Source: Paenibacillus sp.
GTDB taxonomy: Bacteria; Bacillota; Bacilli; Paenibacillales; Paenibacillaceae
DNA length: 64,000 nt
Direction: 5' to 3'
NCBI GenBank assembly: GCA_031254035.1
Contig: JAIRVF010000100.1
Location: 93,165 to 157,164, forward strand
Within the stretch, counting starts at the first letter, position 1; each line of letters starts with the position of its first letter. Below, piece after piece: positions 34,929 to 43,218 of the stretch. Position numbers and translations under genes: made by a program. Below the pieces are notes generated by a model that was not told the DNA's origin, ran no database searches, and worked only from the letters and a program-made list of their open reading frames with translations.

Positions 34929-35426
34929 CTATTTTGATGTTTTGGTAGAAATCACATTTATCCCGATAGCATATTCCTCGCTGTTTTTCGTTTTGGATGT
35001 TGTAGAAACCGCGACCCATTTTTCCAGCAGAGCCTTGAATTCGGCCGTCATTTCCTCTCGCTGCTCCGGGGACAGCTGCATTCGCAGGTTGATTTTGGTG
35101 CTGGAAGCGGCATCATAATCATCGGCCAATACAGGATCAATTAGCTGTGCCCCATGCGTATTGAACCACTTCGCCTTGGACTTGTAATACTTCTCATTAA
35201 TGCCGCCGACCGTACGGGTTTCTACCAAATCGATTAATCCTCCTTCATACAGCTTCTGGATATGATAGTGAATGTTGCCCGGAGATTCTCCCAGCTCATC
35301 CGCCACCTGTTTGGAAGTTTTCGCGGTGTCAACCAGTGTGTTGATAATCTTAACTCGCTGCGCGCTGCCTAATAGTTTTGCCTGCTCTACCGAAATTTCA
35401 ATGGATTGGGATGGTTCGTTTTTCAT
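34929..35426 (-). CDS. ArsR-like winged-helix regulator
   Basis: This protein of about 165 residues has an HTH of the ArsR/HTH_20 type: QAKLLGSAQRVKIINTLVD, TSKQVADELGESPGNIHYH and IQKLYEGGLIDLVETR. The C-terminal 80 residues are a family-typical sensor domain without visible metal ligands. The ATG at 35426 is preferred, 9 bases after GGAG; the GTG at 35435 lies in the site. GATCTAA elements upstream (35439-35445 and the palindrome 35492-35509) may be its operator. Confidence 0.85.
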   Translation of the reverse strand: MKNEPSQSIEISVEQAKLLGSAQRVKIINTLVDTAKTSKQVADELGESPGNIHYHIQKLYEGGLIDLVETRTVGGINEKYYKSKAKWFNTHGAQLIDPVLADDYDAASSTKINLRMQLSPEQREEMTAEFKALLEKWVAVSTTSKTKNSEEYAIGINVISTKTSK

Positions 35427-35491
35427 TTTAGACACTCCGATCTAATTCATAGTTCATTCTATACAATTTATTCATTCTGTTATTTTTATTC

Positions 35492-35509
35492 GATCTAATT
35501 TTTTAGATC
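35492..35509. promoter_or_regulatory. Operator-like palindrome GATCTAA-N4-TTAGATC
   Basis: A perfect 18-bp inverted repeat 66 bases upstream of the regulator start. A further GATCTAATT half site lies at 35439-35447, overlapping the ribosome-site region. Confidence 0.6.
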
Positions 35510-35561
35510 ACCTTTATGGCATAATCATAATCCATGTTTTACCACCTGTAAATAGACAAAA

Positions 35562-35605
35562 TAAAAAAAAGGTACTCCCCAATCAACCTTGAGGCTGTAC
35601 CCTTT
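35562..35605 (-). terminator. Terminator of deacetylase operon
   Basis: On the minus strand GGTACAGCCTCAA pairs with TTGGGGAGTACC, followed by TTTTTTTTATT. Confidence 0.75.
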
Positions 35606-35660
35606 TGTATGGAATATTAAAAAATAACTTCGCCTTAAAAAATAATAAAATTTCCATATT

Positions 35661-36410
35661 TCATCCAATCTGGATGCTGTCCGAAAGCCTGCTCTGGGTG
35701 TCATCCGCCTTGTTCAGGAGCTCATCGGCACGCACACATTCATAGCCCTGGATACGGACATCCTCAAGCACTTCCTCAAGGCTTGCGATCATCCGGCCTG
35801 GTGCATCAGGTTCCGCTCCCCATGTATCTCCACTGTCATGCAGCAAAATAATCGAGCCCGGCTCAAGCTGATCCAAGATCCGTTCTTTGAGCGGTTTGTT
35901 CTTGCTCCCCTTGCCCCAATCCCGTCCCATGATCGACCACAACACGATCCGGTAATGTCGCAAAGTAAATAAATCGCCTAAATTCAAAATCCCCCATGGA
36001 GGACGGTAAAACGTCGGGCGCTCGCCAGTAATCTGTTCGATGATATCGGCCGACCGGTAGACATGCTTGTTCCGGATATGGCGCGGGCTCATCAGCCAAT
36101 TGGGAAGATGGGTATAGTTGTGAATCCCAATGAGATGCCCTTCCCTGTGAATACGTCTCATAAGCTCCGGGTATCGCTCCGCTTTGCTGCCAAGTACAAA
36201 GAAAGTCGCCTTGATTCCTTTTCCCTTGAGCAAATCCAGCAGTATGGGAGTATGTAGCGGATCAGGGCCATCATCAAAGGTAAAAGCGACTTGCCTGCCA
36301 CGCCGACCACGCAGGGTTACCCCGAGTCCCCAGATCCGCGTGATAACATAAGGAATGATCATATATATAAAAACAAACATCAGCAGCAGATTCAGCAATA
36401 GCATACTCAT
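35661..36410 (-). CDS. Membrane-anchored polysaccharide deacetylase
   Basis: This 249-residue NodB-domain enzyme removes acetyl groups from N-acetylated or O-acetylated sugars. One N-terminal membrane helix (LLLNLLLMFVFIYMIIPYVI) anchors it. The NodB motifs are FTFDDGPDP (metal Asp), the HxxxH segment GIHNYTHLPNWL, FYRPPWG and ILLHDSGD. The histidines of the metal triad are present. It overlaps the YkoP-like gene by 4 bases (ATGA), so they are one operon. Confidence 0.92.
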   Translation of the reverse strand: MSMLLLNLLLMFVFIYMIIPYVITRIWGLGVTLRGRRGRQVAFTFDDGPDPLHTPILLDLLKGKGIKATFFVLGSKAERYPELMRRIHREGHLIGIHNYTHLPNWLMSPRHIRNKHVYRSADIIEQITGERPTFYRPPWGILNLGDLFTLRHYRIVLWSIMGRDWGKGSKNKPLKERILDQLEPGSIILLHDSGDTWGAEPDAPGRMIASLEEVLEDVRIQGYECVRADELLNKADDTQSRLSDSIQIG

Positions 36411-36997
36411 GCCGATTCCTTAGTATAACGCAAAAGCAATGATTTTCGAGTCATCAGCAGCATTTTTGGCACAAGCTTGGGAGCATTTTTCTTCGTGCGT
36501 TCCCGGCCCACCGGATGCAGCACCTTGAGCAAAAGCCGTAAATAATAGGTGGAGAATATGCGAAACCCCTTGGATTCCAGCGGATGCAGCTCAAAACCGA
36601 GCCCGTGAATGATACCGCGATGCAGCAGCGTAATTCCTGTCAAAGCTTTGACCTGCGCAAGCTCCGGTTCCGTCTTCATCGCCTCGCTGATCTGCTTGAT
36701 CGATCTCCGCAGCATTCTTGCGGTCAATAGCGCGGCTCGGTCAGCCCCCAGCTCTCTGGAAAGCTCCAATACCTGCCGGTTGTCCAAATGGAGCTCCCCG
36801 ACCCAATCCCCCGAATAAATCCACTCGCCGTCCTGGCACTTCAGGTTTTTTCCGTGATGTCGGCGGATAACCAGCTTGCAAATTCCGTACCTTTTTACCG
36901 CAGCGCTACGCAGTTTCGTAATTTGGTCAAAAACCGCTTCCCAAGCCATCCATGCCGACTGTGCGCTTGCTTTCGTAATGGTAGCTAACATGTTCAC
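36407..36997 (-). CDS. YkoP-like domain protein
   Basis: This 196-residue protein resembles B. subtilis YkoP, a family without known function. It has a short conserved core (GDWVGELHLDNRQVLELSRE) and a basic C-terminus (RERTKKNAPKLVPKMLLMTRKS). The stop overlaps the deacetylase start. This suggests a shared role in cell-envelope sugar modification, which is inference. There is no signal peptide. Confidence 0.75.
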   Translation of the reverse strand: MNMLATITKASAQSAWMAWEAVFDQITKLRSAAVKRYGICKLVIRRHHGKNLKCQDGEWIYSGDWVGELHLDNRQVLELSRELGADRAALLTARMLRRSIKQISEAMKTEPELAQVKALTGITLLHRGIIHGLGFELHPLESKGFRIFSTYYLRLLLKVLHPVGRERTKKNAPKLVPKMLLMTRKSLLLRYTKESA

Positions 36998-37176
36998 GAT
37001 TGGTCACATCTTTCTTTTCCATATTTTATTTGGTCTTTTGCAGTAAGACCGCGCCTTTATCTTACAGGAAAGGCATTTGTTTAGTTAGACGGTAGAAAAT
37101 CGGAAATCCATTCCATTATTTTAAAAAAAGAATCTATCATATCCCTTTCTACTTTCTTACGGTTTTCTTAAGACTC

Positions 37177-37226
37177 AAAAAAAAACACCACCGGAATACA
37201 TTCATAATGAATGCGATTCGGGTGGT
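37177..37226 (-). terminator. Terminator of Ter-type biosynthesis operon
   Basis: A long hairpin (ACCACC ... GGTGGT with an inner CATTCAT-T-ATGAATG stem) followed on the minus strand by nine T. Confidence 0.88.
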
Positions 37227-37266
37227 ACGGGTACTTACTCCACAGGATTTCGGACATGTATGCTTT

Positions 37267-38286
37267 TTATAAAAAATTTTTAAGCAAGATTTCTTTTTCG
37301 AAGTGCGTAGCCATGATATTAAGCCGGTAGTCCGGAACCGCAACTTCTCTTCCAAGCAGCAGCCTTAATGCAAGGTAGGGGAAGTTGATCCCGCTTAGGC
37401 ATGAGATATACAATCCTCCAGACATTCTCGGATTCACTTCAAGGAGTTTTGGGGTTTCATCCTGGTACATGTACTGGATATTAAAATTATATTGTAGAGG
37501 AATCCTTTCGTGAATCGCTGCAGATAGTCGAATCAGATCTTTATTGTCTTCGAGTGCTCTTATTCGTCCTTCGACCTTCATCCGAGGAACGGCTGCGAGA
37601 AGAGCCTCTCTTGTACCCAAACAGTCCACACTATACTCCGATCCCTTAAGATGCTCCATGACCATAAGCGGCGCAAACGGCTCGGGATGCTGCTCAAGCA
37701 AACGCAGAACATCTCCGATGTAAATATTTCGTTTTACTTTTTTGTAAAGGGATTGAATGGTTGGGGGATCCTTTTCAATGACGCGATAACCCGCGCCACC
37801 TTCCCCGGTTACCGGTTTTACGCAAACGTCTAGTCCCCTTTCAAGAAGTTTGTTATACGCCGTTTCGAATTCTAAAGCCGAAGTAACCACGTAATGTTCT
37901 GGTATGTGAAGTCCTTCAATATCACCTAGCCGTTTGAATATTTCACCCTTATCAGCGACAAGCTCTAGTAGTTCCGAATCTCCAGAGAGCATAATCTTGG
38001 TGCCGATCTGGTTGAAGTCTTCGACATAAGGAGAAATTTCAGTAAGTCCATAGTGGGGAATAAACACATCAATCTGGTTCTTTTCGCAGAAGCGGAGGCA
38101 ATATTCCACATATTCATCCATCGGAAGAGTTGGTTCAATTTCTGAATAATCGGCTGCTTGAAGCATTAGAGAATGCCGTTTAGGATGGGTGGCATAGACT
38201 TCTACCTTCAGACCGTCCAGATTATTGCGGATCATATCGACATAATGAAATGCTGTAGCAAAAGTTCGATTAAACCAAATGCGCAA
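37267..38286 (-). CDS. ATP-grasp ligase, Ter-linked biosynthesis module
   Basis: This 339-residue ATP-grasp enzyme should join a carboxylate to an amine or similar group using ATP. CVKPVTGEGGAGYRVIEK is the nucleotide loop, EYSVDCLG and KLLEVNPRMSGGLYIS are the metal-binding end. The start is TTG at 38286, 12 bases after GGAGGG; homologues begin with the same (M)xIWFN sequence. It is the last gene of five. In the scheme of Anantharaman, Iyer and Aravind for Ter-linked genes, such an ATP-grasp finishes a nucleoside-like metabolite. Confidence 0.88.
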   Translation of the reverse strand: MRIWFNRTFATAFHYVDMIRNNLDGLKVEVYATHPKRHSLMLQAADYSEIEPTLPMDEYVEYCLRFCEKNQIDVFIPHYGLTEISPYVEDFNQIGTKIMLSGDSELLELVADKGEIFKRLGDIEGLHIPEHYVVTSALEFETAYNKLLERGLDVCVKPVTGEGGAGYRVIEKDPPTIQSLYKKVKRNIYIGDVLRLLEQHPEPFAPLMVMEHLKGSEYSVDCLGTREALLAAVPRMKVEGRIRALEDNKDLIRLSAAIHERIPLQYNFNIQYMYQDETPKLLEVNPRMSGGLYISCLSGINFPYLALRLLLGREVAVPDYRLNIMATHFEKEILLKNFL

Positions 38287-38303
38287 AGTAATGATAGTCC
38301 CTC

Positions 38304-39131
38304 CTAACGTGATGCAATAAACTGATCGTTATATTTGAGAAGCTCTTGATGTACCCGCTCCAGCAGTTCCTCGGAAGCTCTTATCCCCGAAGATTCTGTG
38401 AATTGATGATGAAGGGAACTCTCCCCATAAAATGCGTAAAGTTCTCCATGCCTCGGAGCAATGGCATAGTCGGCCACTCTTAAGAGACTTTCATCAAGCA
38501 ATGAATCTCCGGAGGCAGCTATATATGAAGCGGCGATTCGTTCCTTTACATATAAAAGAGCATCCCCTTTTGTAATCCCGGCCGGCACTAGATATACCTT
38601 TCTTCCTTGAATGGATAATGCCCACCCATGAACAAGCAATCTTTGCCTGAATTCATCGAGCACCGAAAAGGGGGCTTTTTCCGGATCGATGATCATCGTA
38701 TAGAAGAGTTCATCACATAACCATCCACGCAAGGCCCATTCGGAGGAGGCGATCTCATCATACATTTTCTTGATGTCTTCCCTGTCCGCACTGCTTTGCG
38801 CAGCTATTCTTATGCGTTCTCCCCATTCCTGATCAGGCTCCCCATCAACAAGGACATTCCCGCCATTACTCGTAATTGCATACTTTACATCCATCTGTTT
38901 CGAGAATTGGAACACTCTTCGATATTGAGAAACGGTACGGGTTGTAACAGGTACGAATGAAGAAACCTGCGCGATGGAAGCCAATTGCAATAGAGCACTG
39001 CGGGTCATATAGGAAGTAAAAACACCCCCTTTTTCCTCGACAGGTACAAGCTCATGATCAGACAAGCTTTCCCCCATCGATTTTTTAGAAAAAATCAATG
39101 TCTTGTCGAGGTCGCTAGCGAAAAGCATCAT
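38304..39131 (-). CDS. HAD-family phosphatase, Ter-linked module
   Basis: This protein of about 275 residues is a Cof-type HAD hydrolase. Motif I is FASDLDKTL (Asp nucleophile near residue 6), motif II PVTTRT, motif III TKGDAL, and motif IV SGDSLLDESLL. It likely removes a phosphate from a sugar-like intermediate. The start ATG 39131 overlaps the StiP-type gene stop by 4 bases (ATGA). The frame upstream to 39173 is not coding for it. Substrate assignment rests on operon context only. Confidence 0.88.
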   Translation of the reverse strand: MMLFASDLDKTLIFSKKSMGESLSDHELVPVEEKGGVFTSYMTRSALLQLASIAQVSSFVPVTTRTVSQYRRVFQFSKQMDVKYAITSNGGNVLVDGEPDQEWGERIRIAAQSSADREDIKKMYDEIASSEWALRGWLCDELFYTMIIDPEKAPFSVLDEFRQRLLVHGWALSIQGRKVYLVPAGITKGDALLYVKERIAASYIAASGDSLLDESLLRVADYAIAPRHGELYAFYGESSLHHQFTESSGIRASEELLERVHQELLKYNDQFIASR

Positions 39132-40273
39132 GACTGCTCTCCCTCGTTTACCGGTTTTATGATGCCGCAGCATGAATATGTCAAATCCGGATATTCCTCC
39201 ACAGGAACATTGCGGTCTTTGGCCAACAATAAAATATGTTTAAGGTTCGGATTGTCCATCCGATCCACAAGAATCTTCCATGGCACGCGGCGCAAAAGAA
39301 CGCGGGTCGTTTCTCCTACACCTGGCTTCACTAAGTTCACATCGGTAATGCCAAAGTCTTCTTGGATTCGTTTAATGTCTCTCATTCCCTTCCACGTTAC
39401 TTCGGTTTCATGAGGGTTGCCCGAGAGAAAGGCTGCTTGCTGCTTAGCTTCGTCTATTACCTCTGGAAAACAGGCCGAAATGGTGTCGACAAATAGGTTT
39501 GACACATCATCCTTCAACCACTCTTCATAGAACTTGGCACCATGGAAGTCTTCCGGCCTAATCAGATCGTCACGCAAAATGGTTCTGCTCATTAGGCCTG
39601 ACACAGTTGAATTTAAGCAAGCGCTCGGAATCAGAAAGTCTTCCCGCGTACCGAAGGTTGCGGAGCAACATCCGGGATCCGCCAAAACCGCGAGATCATC
39701 ATCAATCGTTATCCCGTATTTTGTCCTTATAGTTTCGCGCGCTTGAATGAGGACGTTTCGTATAGCTCCTTTTCCAGTCCATCCATCCACGAACTGAATG
39801 CCATGCCCAGGATGCCGACTCAACATATATAGCACAGCGTTCTCATCGATCCCTTTTCCTCTGATAATGGAAATACTGTAGTGGGGAAGTTCGTGCTGGT
39901 AAACCAAGCGAATATAACGCTTAATCAAAATACCAATTGGTGTTCCAGCTCTAGCAAGTGAAGCTAGAACCGTTTTGGGGCCACGTTTTTCCCATATTAG
40001 TTCTGCTGTAATTGCTGAAGCAAGCGCGACCTTGCGGGCCGTGGTTTGTAACGTATCATGGAAAAGACCGATATATTCTTGCGTTGGTTGATATTCAACC
40101 GGCAGCATTTCCGAATAATGTGTCCCGGACTGGATGGCTTCTTCCCGATCTTCCGTGCCCTGTTCTAGCTTGGAGTGGCTTAAATCCTTAAGTAGAAATA
40201 CAACATCTTCAGGACTATAGCTGCCGAGTGGCGTGGGCTCGGGAAGCTCCTTCATGATCGTGTGCATGGACAT
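39128..40273 (-). CDS. StiP-type protein with PELOTA-like C-terminus
   Basis: This protein of about 381 residues matches the family annotated as cysteine protease StiP, also described as a PRTase-like protein of Ter loci. The core has VLASLARAGTPIGILIKRYI, HYSISIIRGKGIDENAVLY and IQFVDGWTGKGAI, which look like a PRPP-handling fold. The last 60 residues (VLLRRVPWKILV ... HILLLAKDRNVPVEEY) resemble a PELOTA/L7Ae RNA-binding-like domain. The ATG at 40273 follows GGAGGG by 8 bases. It begins four bases after the PRTase gene stop. Its biochemical role is unproven. Confidence 0.85.
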   Translation of the reverse strand: MSMHTIMKELPEPTPLGSYSPEDVVFLLKDLSHSKLEQGTEDREEAIQSGTHYSEMLPVEYQPTQEYIGLFHDTLQTTARKVALASAITAELIWEKRGPKTVLASLARAGTPIGILIKRYIRLVYQHELPHYSISIIRGKGIDENAVLYMLSRHPGHGIQFVDGWTGKGAIRNVLIQARETIRTKYGITIDDDLAVLADPGCCSATFGTREDFLIPSACLNSTVSGLMSRTILRDDLIRPEDFHGAKFYEEWLKDDVSNLFVDTISACFPEVIDEAKQQAAFLSGNPHETEVTWKGMRDIKRIQEDFGITDVNLVKPGVGETTRVLLRRVPWKILVDRMDNPNLKHILLLAKDRNVPVEEYPDLTYSCCGIIKPVNEGEQS

Positions 40274-40277
40274 GGAT

Positions 40278-41684
40278 CTATCCCTCCGTTTGGATATTGT
40301 CAAAATGGACGAAATGAATGATAGGGATCCCCGTCCCTTTAAGCGCATTGGTCAACGAAGCAAGCATGCCGATGGAAGCCACCCTCTCAACGAAAACAAA
40401 CACTTCATCGTACATGCCACTATCGATGTTGTAAAAGAAATTGATTACCGAATGGTCATCATGGCTTTGGAATGAATAACAATTTCGAATAGTGTAATTG
40501 CCTTCGTTATAAGGGTGGATTGGACTTCTCGTGCTGGATTGATAAAATATCTCCTCCCCCATCTCCGCCGCGATACGCATAGGCAAATACATAAATTCCC
40601 CTGTTCCCATGCACAACGCCTTTCGACCACGCCTTTGATTCCTTATATCACTCGCACATCTGGAGATACGTTCGTCAATTGCAGGTCCATCATTACCCGA
40701 TAAACCGAATCGTCCTGTTTCCTTGAGGAATAGCCGTTCGTTCCGGCTGCCGTCTTGGTAAAGGGACGCGAAAGGGGTATGTTCGAAATGATGGCCGGCA
40801 GAATGGTGAAAAATTTGAGGTTCACCCGAATGAGAGAATGTCTTGGCATAATCACGATCAACCGGGTTCCCGTTTACAAGAATCTTCCCTCCTAGAACAG
40901 AAAGACAAGTAATTGAGATCTTTAATTCACGCTCAACTTGTTTGAACCTTTCTTTATCCTCTTCGGAACGCCAATCTAATAATGAAGCAACGATATATTC
41001 TTTCGTTGGTGACTTGGCGTGCAGCTGACGAATAATATTAAGTGCAGTCTTCCCGGTTGTAATCTCGTCATCCACCAGCACAACAGCTGCGGTATCTTTG
41101 AAAAAATGATGATCCAGGGTATAGCAACGATGAGATGTAGCATGGGAATGCTCCTCCTCAAAGCTTATGGATGGCCCGCTACCCGAGACATTTTCCCGAG
41201 TAGTATGGATGTATTTAGTAGGGCCACTGAAAATATCAAACATGCTATGTCCCAAAGCCGTAGCCGTTTCAGCAAAACCGATAAACAATGTAGAGTCGGG
41301 TAGTTCGAGCGGACTGCTTTTTATTCTTTGATAGATCTTCTCTGCAACCTTCGGATCTAGAAATGCCGCACGAAACTCATCTTGATCCATGATTCCCCCA
41401 TAACCCTTTTGTTTGTAAAAAAGCAACCCCAGGAGCGCTCCCCCCATTAAGGGAGTGTAGGGATTCACAGGGAAATGCTTTCCGAGAACTTTACTTACGA
41501 AGAGGAAACTCCTCTTTTTGTTGATTCGCGCTGCCATCTCGAACAACGTTTCAAGAGGCAGTTCGAACGGATTGCTCGTAATCTCAATGGAGACCTCTAA
41601 ATCATCAAGAATACGAAAGGACCGACGTCTCGCGTTGTGAAGATTCATGTCCGAGTAAGATGGAAGTATAGTTTTCGTTTTCAT
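40278..41684 (-). CDS. Phosphoribosyltransferase with TRSP domain
   Basis: This 468-residue protein has an N-terminal PRTase domain with the PRPP loop VVLVDDEITTGKTALNII near residues 200-217 and GFAETATALGHSMFD before it. The C-terminal TRSP domain carries FYQSSTRSPI and EFMYLPMRIAAEMG. In Ter gene clusters this PRTase is proposed to attach phosphoribosyl to a small ring or acid. Its start overlaps the end of the CitE-like gene by 80 bases (44 if the ATG at 41648 is used), so translation is coupled. GGGGTG lies near the ATG at 41684. Confidence 0.88.
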   Translation of the reverse strand: MKTKTILPSYSDMNLHNARRRSFRILDDLEVSIEITSNPFELPLETLFEMAARINKKRSFLFVSKVLGKHFPVNPYTPLMGGALLGLLFYKQKGYGGIMDQDEFRAAFLDPKVAEKIYQRIKSSPLELPDSTLFIGFAETATALGHSMFDIFSGPTKYIHTTRENVSGSGPSISFEEEHSHATSHRCYTLDHHFFKDTAAVVLVDDEITTGKTALNIIRQLHAKSPTKEYIVASLLDWRSEEDKERFKQVERELKISITCLSVLGGKILVNGNPVDRDYAKTFSHSGEPQIFHHSAGHHFEHTPFASLYQDGSRNERLFLKETGRFGLSGNDGPAIDERISRCASDIRNQRRGRKALCMGTGEFMYLPMRIAAEMGEEIFYQSSTRSPIHPYNEGNYTIRNCYSFQSHDDHSVINFFYNIDSGMYDEVFVFVERVASIGMLASLTNALKGTGIPIIHFVHFDNIQTEG

Positions 41685-42849
41685 TTAGCACCCCATATAC
41701 TTTCGCTCTTTTCAGGATTCGATTCGCCCAGTTTAGGTGAGGTTTAATCTCGTTCATTTTATTGGCGTATTGACTCTTCACCACCCCAACCATTTCCCCG
41801 CTGCCCTTTACAATGTTGATCGCATCGATGTACTCTTCGTAAGTAACAACGTATAGGGACTGAACGGGAAGAATGTGAGTTGGATGTATAACCGTCTTTC
41901 CGATCATCCCATTTGCTTTGTCCAGCAAAACTTCACGAAATAGCCCTTGCATGTATTTATTGAACATATCATCCATATGAGCATGCTTAACGGGAACTCC
42001 ATCTGTTTCTTTAGATGCCGCCGCTTCAAATGCTGCCACTTGCAGATGAGGTTTCAACCCTAGCCCATTTTCGAAATATTCCCAGACAGGTCCGGAAATG
42101 ACATATTGCTCGTCCGCTCTTCCAAAGATGTTGACAATATCTGTGATACAATCTCGGATTACACCAATATCATATACAGTCATGTCGGGACCACGGCGAA
42201 GTCCGAACAAACTCGAAAAATCAGTAGCTCCAATCCGAACATTTAAAATCAATTCCCGGTACTTGGACAGCAGCTCCTTAATCCTATAAAGCGTAAGGAA
42301 CCTGGATTCGCTGAAGATTACTTCCGCCGTTTCCAGAATGGGCATCGCATAGAGAGTAGGAAAATGGGATGGCTTTCGTTCGTTGTAGGAGCAGATGATA
42401 TCAAAATATTCGGAGCCGGCCTCCACATTAAATTTGGGTATTGCAAAGCCAGTTACAAGGTCTAAAAATGGTTCAAGCAAATGAATTATTTTCTCCATCT
42501 GATTCGGTGTTCTGATCCTAATGAATATAAGGGGTAGATCATCGGCTCCTATCCCCTCCGCCCTGATAAGCCCAGCCAAACGCTGAATTTGTTGGCTTAA
42601 GTTGTCCTCAGCGAATTCAACTTGATAGTCACCGACCGCATCTTCTAGATCCATCACAACGGAAACAAGACCAAGATGCTTTCCCGATATGAGATCGTCA
42701 GCAATGTTTATTCTTGTCGCCGGCATATATAAAGCGGCACCAATGGCATGAGACAGCACTTCTCGGTTCGAACAATTGCTGAAGGGCGCTGGAGAAGAGT
42801 GAAAGATTCGTTCTTCTTCAGCCTGAGTTAAATAGTTAAAATACCGCAT
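41605..42849 (-). CDS. CitE/HpcH-like C-C bond lyase of TIM-barrel fold
   Basis: This 414-residue protein is an HpcH/HpaI aldolase-like TIM barrel. Metal and substrate residues are seen in VVMDLEDAVGD, LPLIFIRIRTPN, RIGATDFSSLFG and IGKTVIHPTHI. It would form or cleave a C-C bond of a keto or sugar acid. It is the first gene of the operon, with strong ribosome site AAGGAGG before the ATG. Lyases of this type (annotated as C-C bond lyase) are a hallmark of the Ter-linked biosynthesis set. No TerD, TerC or TerB gene lies within the window. Confidence 0.87.
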   Translation of the reverse strand: MRYFNYLTQAEEERIFHSSPAPFSNCSNREVLSHAIGAALYMPATRINIADDLISGKHLGLVSVVMDLEDAVGDYQVEFAEDNLSQQIQRLAGLIRAEGIGADDLPLIFIRIRTPNQMEKIIHLLEPFLDLVTGFAIPKFNVEAGSEYFDIICSYNERKPSHFPTLYAMPILETAEVIFSESRFLTLYRIKELLSKYRELILNVRIGATDFSSLFGLRRGPDMTVYDIGVIRDCITDIVNIFGRADEQYVISGPVWEYFENGLGLKPHLQVAAFEAAASKETDGVPVKHAHMDDMFNKYMQGLFREVLLDKANGMIGKTVIHPTHILPVQSLYVVTYEEYIDAINIVKGSGEMVGVVKSQYANKMNEIKPHLNWANRILKRAKVYGVLNENENYTSILLGHESSQRETSVLSYS

Positions 42850-43158
42850 TGTCTACCTCCTTCTTACAATATCCAAGTCTGCCAACCATTATATTACATA
42901 TTATACTATTTTTTGAAAATAATATATAGTATTCTCGATTGATGTTATGATGTTCATCTCTCAACTTTCTTATATGATACACAAAGGGGATTGCCAATGT
43001 AAGCCTATTATTCTATTATTTTACATACTTAAAATAAGCCATAAGACTAATGTCTATCGACGTTCTTCTTAATGAAGCGACGGCCGGCAATTAGCGGTAA
43101 TTTTTCTTGCGATTATAGAATGCGTAAGCTCTGCGTATAACTTAAAAATTCTATCATC
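42850..43158 (-). promoter_or_regulatory. Leader of Ter-type biosynthesis operon
   Basis: TATAAT-like sequence (minus strand, near 42899-42904) lies within an AT-rich area. An inverted repeat ATACTAT ... ATAGTAT (42903-42909 and 42926-42932) surrounds it and may be an operator. No gene is visible in the 369-bp gap. Confidence 0.45.
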
Positions 43159-43202
43159 AAAAAAAACCGCCTCCCTGCACAGCAGGAAGAGACGGTTTTC
43201 TA
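43159..43202 (-). terminator. Terminator of carbohydrate-uptake operon
   Basis: AAAACCG ... CGGTTTT arms enclose CCCTGC-ACA-GCAGG; on the minus strand TTTTTTTTGATG follows. Confidence 0.8.
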
Positions 43203-43218
43203 ATCTATATCGATTAAT

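Noticed and set aside
37149-37355. 68-codon minus-strand ORF after the ATP-grasp gene
   Set aside because: It overlaps the ATP-grasp 3' end in another frame and runs through the terminator.
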